Assembly: GCA_963650385.1 (NCBI GenBank)
Contig: CAVJLL010000006.1
Location: 14,739-78,738, forward strand
Direction of reading: 5' to 3'
Source: CAG-791 sp963650385
GTDB taxonomy: Bacteria > Bacillota > Clostridia > Lachnospirales > Lachnospiraceae
DNA length: 64,000 nucleotides
Made by a program: the position numbers and the translations under genes. Under the pieces are notes generated by a model that worked only from the letters and a program-made list of their open reading frames with translations, was not told where the DNA came from and made no database searches. Positions 59,469 through 64,000 of the stretch are shown one piece after another; the first letter of the stretch is position 1, and every line of letters starts with the position of its first letter.

Positions 59469-60003
59469 TCTTAATGAATGAAGCGATTAATCTGCATTCC
59501 ACAGCCTCTCTTTCTTCTGCTATATTCAGTTGTTCTTTCCATCCTCTCTTATTTCAAATCAGGTTCCCATCGGTCTGTACCTGCTAAGCGGTGTTCAGAA
59601 GCCTCTCCTCACCGGATTCCCGGCGTCTTATGCCAGATTCTCTTACCGGATCATCGGACATCTTCGGCTTATCTTCTCACTCTTACACTGTTGCTTCCTT
59701 ACATTTCTATGAATTGTTCATCGGACCTTCCTCCGAACGTATCATTTCATCTGCTGCGGAGCCTACATCTGCTTAGTGCATTGGAGTATCCTCTTTGAAT
59801 TAAATTCTGATTGAACTCGAAGCTTGAATCCGGAACTGATTCTGCAGCGGTTCTCATTCAATTCTGATTGATTCTGGAAATTCTGTCAGTGATTATCGTT
59901 CTGTGTTCCGTATCTATGCCGTCGGACCGTCCTCCTTTCGTTTGTTATTCAACCTCTTTCTGACTTCCCGCTTTGGAAATCTTTGTGGTTGTTTTCCTTT
60001 GTT
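59431..60003 (-). ncRNA. Candidate long non-coding RNA, about 573 nt
   Basis: A sigma-A promoter (60010-60038) and a terminator (59431-59468) on the minus strand bracket about 570 bases that contain no credible ORF in any frame. The sequence is purine-rich on the transcribed strand and holds internal pairings, for example CTCCG/CGGAG (59731-59761) and ATGAA/TTCAT (59709-59721). A repeated word TCAATCAGAATT occurs twice near 59800-59870. It lacks RNase P, tmRNA and group II intron hallmarks that I know. Its length is close to large ornate bacterial RNAs such as ROOL and OLE, but identity is not shown. Confidence 0.65.
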
Positions 60004-60009
60004 GATTGT

Positions 60010-60038
60010 ATAGTACTATTCCGTCGCCAATATGTCAA
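60010..60038 (-). promoter_or_regulatory. Sigma-A promoter of the candidate RNA
   Basis: On the minus strand TTGACA (60033-60038) and TACTAT (60010-60015) are exactly 17 bases apart. It is one of the best promoters in the window. Confidence 0.75.
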
Positions 60039-60142
60039 TCACCTTTAGGCACCATTTTATAATTATCTGTATATTCAAAATCTAACGCAAAATTCTCTCT
60101 ATTCATTGCGTGATAGAATACTCCAGGAAAGGAGCTTGCATT

Positions 60143-61303
60143 ATGTCTAAGGAAACCACTTCAATTGTTTTTACCGGCGATATCGGCTTTGACCGCTACA
60201 TGGATAAGCGATGGGAGGACGAGAAGCTGCTGGCAGGGCCGGTCCTTGATTTTTTCCACAGTGCCGACCACGTTGCCGCCAATGTAGAGGGTGCGCTGAT
60301 TCACGCCGAGGATGACGGCTCGCGGGGCGTCTTTTTCCACAGCATGGACCCTGCGGCCGCCTGCGTGCTGAAAACTATTCACGCAGACATCTGGAGCATC
60401 GGGAACAACCACACGATGGATGCCGGAGCCGACGGCATAACGAGCACAAAGGCCCTCGCCGCGGCTATGGGCAGCCGCACGATGGGTGCCGGCATGAATG
60501 ACACCGAGGCATCGGAGCCAATTTACCTGAATGAGGCCGGCGGCATCGGCATGTTCTGCGTGGCATATCAGACAGAGTGCATTCCCGCAACGAAAACCGA
60601 TCCCGGGATTTTCCGCTGGGACGACATGGACGCGATTGCCGCCCGGATCCGGGAAATCAAAAAGACCTGCCGCTGGTGCGTCGTCGTCTCACATGGCGGC
60701 GAGGAATTCGCCCCGATGCCCAGTCCCTATACCCGGGATCGCTATAGGAAATTTCTGGAGCTCGGTGCCGATGTCGTTGTCGCACATCATCCGCATGTTC
60801 CGGAGAATTACGAGCTGTTCGATGACGGAAAGGCCATCTTCTACTCGCTCGGCAACTTCATCTTTGACACCGATTACCAGCGCGTGCATGCCTATACCGA
60901 CACCGGCATTCTGCTGAAGCTGATCTTCACCGAAACAGCCCTGGACGTTGAAGCCATGGGCATTCAGATCGAGCGCGGCAGTGAATGCATTGCCGCAGCG
61001 CCGCTCCCGGCCATATTTGCGAACATCCCGCAGAAGGAATATTCGCTTCTGGCCCCGCTTGCCGCCGCAGCCCTTGTGCAGGAGGAGAAGCGCAAAATGC
61101 TCTATCTGGAGCCCGCGCGCTTTGCTAATGCGTCGGAGGAGGTCTGGAACCGCTACTTCTTCAGTGAAGAGCCGGACGGCTATGCCGAAGGCGCCCATAT
61201 GGATTTTCATCTGCTGGTTCCGCTTGCCGGGCAGGCGCAGAGCGGGGACTGGAAGAAGAGCACACTGAAAGGCGTTATTCAGTACATTCTTCCGCTGCTC
61301 TGA
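60143..61303 (+). CDS. CapA-family calcineurin-like phosphoesterase, predicted cytoplasmic
   Basis: A 386-residue protein with CapA (PGA-cap) metal-site motifs: FTGDIGFDRYM, NVEGAL, IGNNHTMDAG, VVSHGGEEF, AHHPHVPENYE and YSLGNFIFD. CapA relatives act in poly-gamma-glutamate capsule formation or as phosphodiesterases. There is no signal peptide or membrane anchor and no capBC partner, so capsule export is doubtful. The C-terminal 120 residues (KMLYLEPARFANASEEVWNR) form an extra domain I do not recognise. AAAGGAG precedes the ATG. Confidence 0.78.
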   Translation: MSKETTSIVFTGDIGFDRYMDKRWEDEKLLAGPVLDFFHSADHVAANVEGALIHAEDDGSRGVFFHSMDPAAACVLKTIHADIWSIGNNHTMDAGADGITSTKALAAAMGSRTMGAGMNDTEASEPIYLNEAGGIGMFCVAYQTECIPATKTDPGIFRWDDMDAIAARIREIKKTCRWCVVVSHGGEEFAPMPSPYTRDRYRKFLELGADVVVAHHPHVPENYELFDDGKAIFYSLGNFIFDTDYQRVHAYTDTGILLKLIFTETALDVEAMGIQIERGSECIAAAPLPAIFANIPQKEYSLLAPLAAAALVQEEKRKMLYLEPARFANASEEVWNRYFFSEEPDGYAEGAHMDFHLLVPLAGQAQSGDWKKSTLKGVIQYILPLL

Positions 61304-61316
61304 CCATAACCTGCAC

Positions 61317-61333
61317 GTTACGGTACAGACGCC
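61317..61333. repeat. Copy of dispersed repeat family B
   Basis: GTTACGGTACAGACGCC differs by one base from the motifs at 21725 and 63911. Confidence 0.55.
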
Positions 61334-61410
61334 CGAATGAACTGCAATACCTGCACCTTCAATCAGAGATTGTAGCCTTGAGATCCCGGTATCATAAATG
61401 GCTGAGCGCC

Positions 61411-61444
61411 AAAAAAGGGAGCACGGATTTCTTCGCGCTCCCTT
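61411..61444 (-). terminator. Terminator of the lipoprotein gene
   Basis: AAGGGAGC and GCTCCCTT pair. On the minus strand TTTTTT follows the stem. It may also serve the convergent CapA-like gene. Confidence 0.8.
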
Positions 61445-61497
61445 CTCTTCTTCCAATATAGGCATGGCGCATATGTGCTCACCACAGATACGCACAG

Positions 61498-62709
61498 CTA
61501 TTTGTTCCGGATTGCCGTTGCAGACCAGGTTCCGTCTGCCGCCTTGGATATGACGATCTCCGGAGCCTCTCCCAGGAGGCTGATGCTGAAGGAATCTCCC
61601 GTCAGCTCTGCATCGTACAGGTCGCAGTACAGCACGTTGCGAGCCAGGTCATCGGAAACGACATCTGTAAATTTAAGGCCCGCAAGCTCCTCTGCCGAAG
61701 CGATCTGCTGACCATCCAGCGTCAGAGGATAGCTGCAGACTAAGGACAGCATATCCAGACTGTCCATGTGCAGCGCCATCTGTACCTGCGTTGCAATATA
61801 CATGGCATCGTAGTCCTTCTCCGGTGTCTCAGCGTCTGTATTTTCCAGTGATTCGAAGGTGATGTTCGACGCATCCCCGTCCGTCCCGAGGAGTCCCTTG
61901 TACTGCATCCGGTAGCAATGCCCGACCTGGATGCCTCCGGCAAGGTTTCCGGTATCCACGTTCTCTCCGCTGATGGTGACAAAATCGCCGGAGTACGTCA
62001 CCATGGTGAAGGCATGCATGGACGCATCTGCGATCACGCCGTAGGTTTCCCGTTCCACCGATGCCATGGCCTCTGCATAGGTCATGTCCACCCGCTGAAA
62101 GCCCTCCGGAAGCGTGATCGAATTCTCCAGCTTATCCTTGCTGTCGTAAAGTGTTTCGTACACCGACTGCGTACTCTCACCCCACTGGATGTCCGAAGGA
62201 ACCCAGACGGCAATGTAGCCGTCCACGCCGCTGCTGCCCTCGGTCTGCACGCCGCAGATGAAATCACCTCCGACATATTCGATGAATTCCGGCGGCGTTG
62301 TCTGGTACGTGACTCCGCACACGAATCCGCCTTCGCCGTTGTCCTTTGCTTCTGTGCAGTAAAAGTTCAGCGTATAGGATTCTGTGTCCGATTCACCGGT
62401 GTTCTCATCGACATCCCAGCTGTAGTCTCCGCCCCAGTCCGACGGTACTGTCACTGTAAAATACGGCGTCGTCAGTACATTGCCGCTCACCGTCACCGAA
62501 TCGGAAGCCGTGCTCTCACCGCCGTCCTCCCCGGTTGTTTCCTCCGTCGCCTCTGTTCCTGCCGCATCCGCTGCAGCCTGCTCCGTTTCTGCCTCTGCAG
62601 CTGCAGTCGATGCCTGTGATGAGCTTGATGCGCTGTCCGTGCTGCTGCATGCTGCCAGTAAAACACTCATTCCTGCCGTCAGCAGCACTGCTGCTGTTTT
62701 ATTCTTCAT
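61498..62709 (-). CDS. Lipoprotein of unknown function
   Basis: A 403-residue lipoprotein with signal MKNKTAAVLLTAGMSVLLAA and Cys21, then a 50-residue Ala/Ser/Glu linker. The mature region begins SGNVLTTPYFTVTVPSDWGG, a pattern seen in surface lipoproteins of Clostridia, and later text (MQYKGLLGTDGDASNITFES) is not diagnostic. It contains four scattered cysteines. It stands alone, with an extended -10 (TGTTATGAT on the minus strand near 62750) and a strong terminator. Function unknown. Confidence 0.8.
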   Translation of the reverse strand: MKNKTAAVLLTAGMSVLLAACSSTDSASSSSQASTAAAEAETEQAAADAAGTEATEETTGEDGGESTASDSVTVSGNVLTTPYFTVTVPSDWGGDYSWDVDENTGESDTESYTLNFYCTEAKDNGEGGFVCGVTYQTTPPEFIEYVGGDFICGVQTEGSSGVDGYIAVWVPSDIQWGESTQSVYETLYDSKDKLENSITLPEGFQRVDMTYAEAMASVERETYGVIADASMHAFTMVTYSGDFVTISGENVDTGNLAGGIQVGHCYRMQYKGLLGTDGDASNITFESLENTDAETPEKDYDAMYIATQVQMALHMDSLDMLSLVCSYPLTLDGQQIASAEELAGLKFTDVVSDDLARNVLYCDLYDAELTGDSFSISLLGEAPEIVISKAADGTWSATAIRNK

Positions 62710-62814
62710 ATCGATGATTCCTCCTTTGCTCCGAACGGTTACCGTAGACTATCATAACAGAATTGAAAAATCAAAGCGGTGAATCCGATGGCAGAGGAAA
62801 TAATCTTTACACAG

Positions 62815-62895
62815 TCTTTACTGTGCAGTCGTCCGCCGGCGACGGGTTCCGGCGCTTGGCTCGCAAATGCACGATAAGCTTTACTGTACGTCCCG
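62815..62895. repeat. Degenerate copy of repeat family B
   Basis: TTTACTGTGCAGTCGTCC, GGCGACGGGTTCCGGCG and a second TTTACTGTACGTCC resemble, with changes, the family B blocks at 63911. It fills the gap between the lipoprotein and the reductase gene. Confidence 0.4.
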
Positions 62896-62902
62896 GCGTT
62901 TT

Positions 62903-63889
62903 TTAATACTCAGCCTCGATCTCCCGCACTCTGCGCAGGAGATATTCGTTGACGGGCATCTCCAGTCCCAGCTCTCTTCCCTGACGGATCACGGTTCCTG
63001 CGAACATATCCACCTCGGAGCGGCGCTTTTGTCTCCGATCCTGTCCCATGGAGGGCACTGCATTCGGGTCCAGCGTTTTTTCCAGCGCGATGTACTCGGC
63101 CAGCTCCTTTTCGCCCACCATGATGCCCTTGGCCTGTGCCAATGCGCAGACCTCGCGCATCGCTCCCGTCATCAGTGCAAACTCAAGGCTCCCGGGCTCC
63201 AGGCACGGCCCGTACCCCTTATCGGCCACCATACACACCTGGTTACAGCCGACGTTCAGCATGAATTTGCTCCAGATCCGGTGGAGGATGTCCTCCTCCC
63301 GCACATAGGAGACGCCGCTTTCAGCAAAAAAACGGCAGACCGCGTTCAGCTTGGCCAGGAGCTTGGTGTGAAGCTCCTCTGCCTGCCCTTCCGTAAGAAT
63401 GTTCTGCGTATCCAGGCCTGCCAGCTGCTCCTTGGACGGCACCCCGATGTACAGATATCCATGCTGCGTGTAGGTCAGACTGGTGCCGTATCTCTGGGCG
63501 TCCATTCCCTGCGATACATTGAACAGAACCTTTTCTCTTCCGAACCGTCTTCCCAGAATCTCCTCGCTGTCCACGCCGTTCATCATCGAGAGGATCACCG
63601 TCTCGTCCCCCACCGAAGAGGCCATGGTCTCCAGCGCAGAGTCCAGCTGCGGATATTTCACGCCGATGAGGATCAGATCGGCCGGTCCCTCGGCGCCTGC
63701 CTGCTCCGGCGTGCACATTGCAAAATGTACCTCTTCGCCGTTGATGGTATAGACGTCCTTCTGATGGCGTGCCAGCCGGTCCGCATCCATGATGAATTCG
63801 ATTCTGCCGCCCTCCGGAAGGCCGCGGCGCATCTGATCCGCGAACAGAAGTCCCAGCGCTCCCGCGCCGATAAAACGAATTATTTTCAT
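62903..63889 (-). CDS. Ketopantoate reductase family protein (PanE/ApbA-like)
   Basis: A 328-residue NADPH-dependent reductase with the Rossmann motif FIGAGALGLLFA, the conserved NGV segment (MMNGVDSEEILG) and the catalytic-lysine helix (RIWSKFMLNVGCNQVCM). Family members reduce 2-dehydropantoate in CoA synthesis, but many paralogues act on other 2-keto acids. No panB or panC is nearby. AGGAGGAG precedes the ATG. Confidence 0.85.
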   Translation of the reverse strand: MKIIRFIGAGALGLLFADQMRRGLPEGGRIEFIMDADRLARHQKDVYTINGEEVHFAMCTPEQAGAEGPADLILIGVKYPQLDSALETMASSVGDETVILSMMNGVDSEEILGRRFGREKVLFNVSQGMDAQRYGTSLTYTQHGYLYIGVPSKEQLAGLDTQNILTEGQAEELHTKLLAKLNAVCRFFAESGVSYVREEDILHRIWSKFMLNVGCNQVCMVADKGYGPCLEPGSLEFALMTGAMREVCALAQAKGIMVGEKELAEYIALEKTLDPNAVPSMGQDRRQKRRSEVDMFAGTVIRQGRELGLEMPVNEYLLRRVREIEAEY

Positions 63890-63910
63890 TGCCTGTTCTC
63901 CTCCTCTTTT

Positions 63911-63960
63911 GTTACTGTACAGACGCCAGCCAGCGACGGGTCCTGACGGAGTTGTCCGGT
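63911..63960. repeat. Copy of dispersed repeat family B
   Basis: GTTACTGTACAGACGCC is followed by AGCCAGCGACGGGTCC and GACGGAGTTGTCC. The latter blocks recur at 4282-4304, where GGCTGGCGTC follows in inverted orientation. The copy may continue past the window end. Confidence 0.6.
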
Positions 63961-64000
63961 CCTGGGACGCTACGCTGACTTCGTCAGCTACGAGATGGCC

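Noticed and set aside
59478..59798. 106-codon plus-strand frame inside the non-coding gap
   Set aside because: It has no ribosome site and an unnatural Leu/Ser/Pro/His composition, and promoter and terminator signals point to a transcript on the other strand.

Overview
The window looks like a chromosome segment of a high-GC member of the Clostridia, most likely Lachnospiraceae. This is inferred from gene content and order: a Firmicutes-type dcw cluster starting with mraZ, the priA-def-fmt-rsmB-rlmN-stp-prkC-rsgA block, carbohydrate ABC importers without their own ATPase, frequent GTG/TTG starts and strong AGGAGG ribosome binding sites. No rRNA, tRNA, CRISPR array, prophage or intact transposase gene was seen. 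Nearly all genes lie on the minus strand.

Layout. 1-3808: a lipoprotein and two permeases of an oligosaccharide importer. 4364-6868: a GH74-like enzyme without a signal peptide. 7112-10086: an IclR-type regulator divergent from kdgK-eda, the last two steps of uronate use (KDG to KDPG to pyruvate and glyceraldehyde-3-phosphate), with matching operators at both promoters. 10235-11614: a MATE exporter. 11767-21589: a compact division cluster mraZ-rsmH-ftsL-PBP-mraY-ftsW-ftsQ-ftsZ lacking murD, murF and murG. 21883-24820: lgt, an MscS channel and ychF. 25171-26743: an AT-rich patch with a frameshifted acyltransferase and an ATPase remnant. 26852-33977: a GH36 alpha-galactosidase with its importer and a divergent LacI regulator. 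34004-41826: a receiver-domain remnant, a YeiH exporter, two hybrid histidine kinases, a family-3 binding lipoprotein and rsgA. 42214-54296: prkC, stp, rlmN, rsmB, a YugP-type protease, fmt, def, priA and murE. 54578-59115: a pseudouridine synthase, a YczE-type membrane protein, a UbiB-like kinase, a phasin-like protein and dgkA. 59431-60003: a probable long non-coding RNA. 60143-63889: a CapA-like phosphoesterase, an unknown lipoprotein and a ketopantoate reductase-like enzyme.

The sugar regions form a scavenging programme. Oligosaccharides are imported by binding-protein permeases that must borrow an ATPase, cleaved inside the cell, and regulated locally by IclR or LacI proteins whose candidate operators can be read. 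The housekeeping regions couple envelope synthesis (MraY, FtsW, PBP, MurE, Lgt) to Ser/Thr phosphorylation (PrkC/Stp) and translation maturation (Def, Fmt, RsmB, RlmN, RsgA, RsmH).

The most notable unexplained items are: a roughly 573-nt transcript unit with a sigma-A promoter and terminator but no ORF (59431-60003); two families of small intergenic repeats, one of which has a 186-bp copy with 16-bp terminal inverted repeats (41980-42165); a division PBP carrying five calcium-loop-like repeats; and a binding protein translationally coupled to a two-receiver histidine kinase with no transporter beside it.
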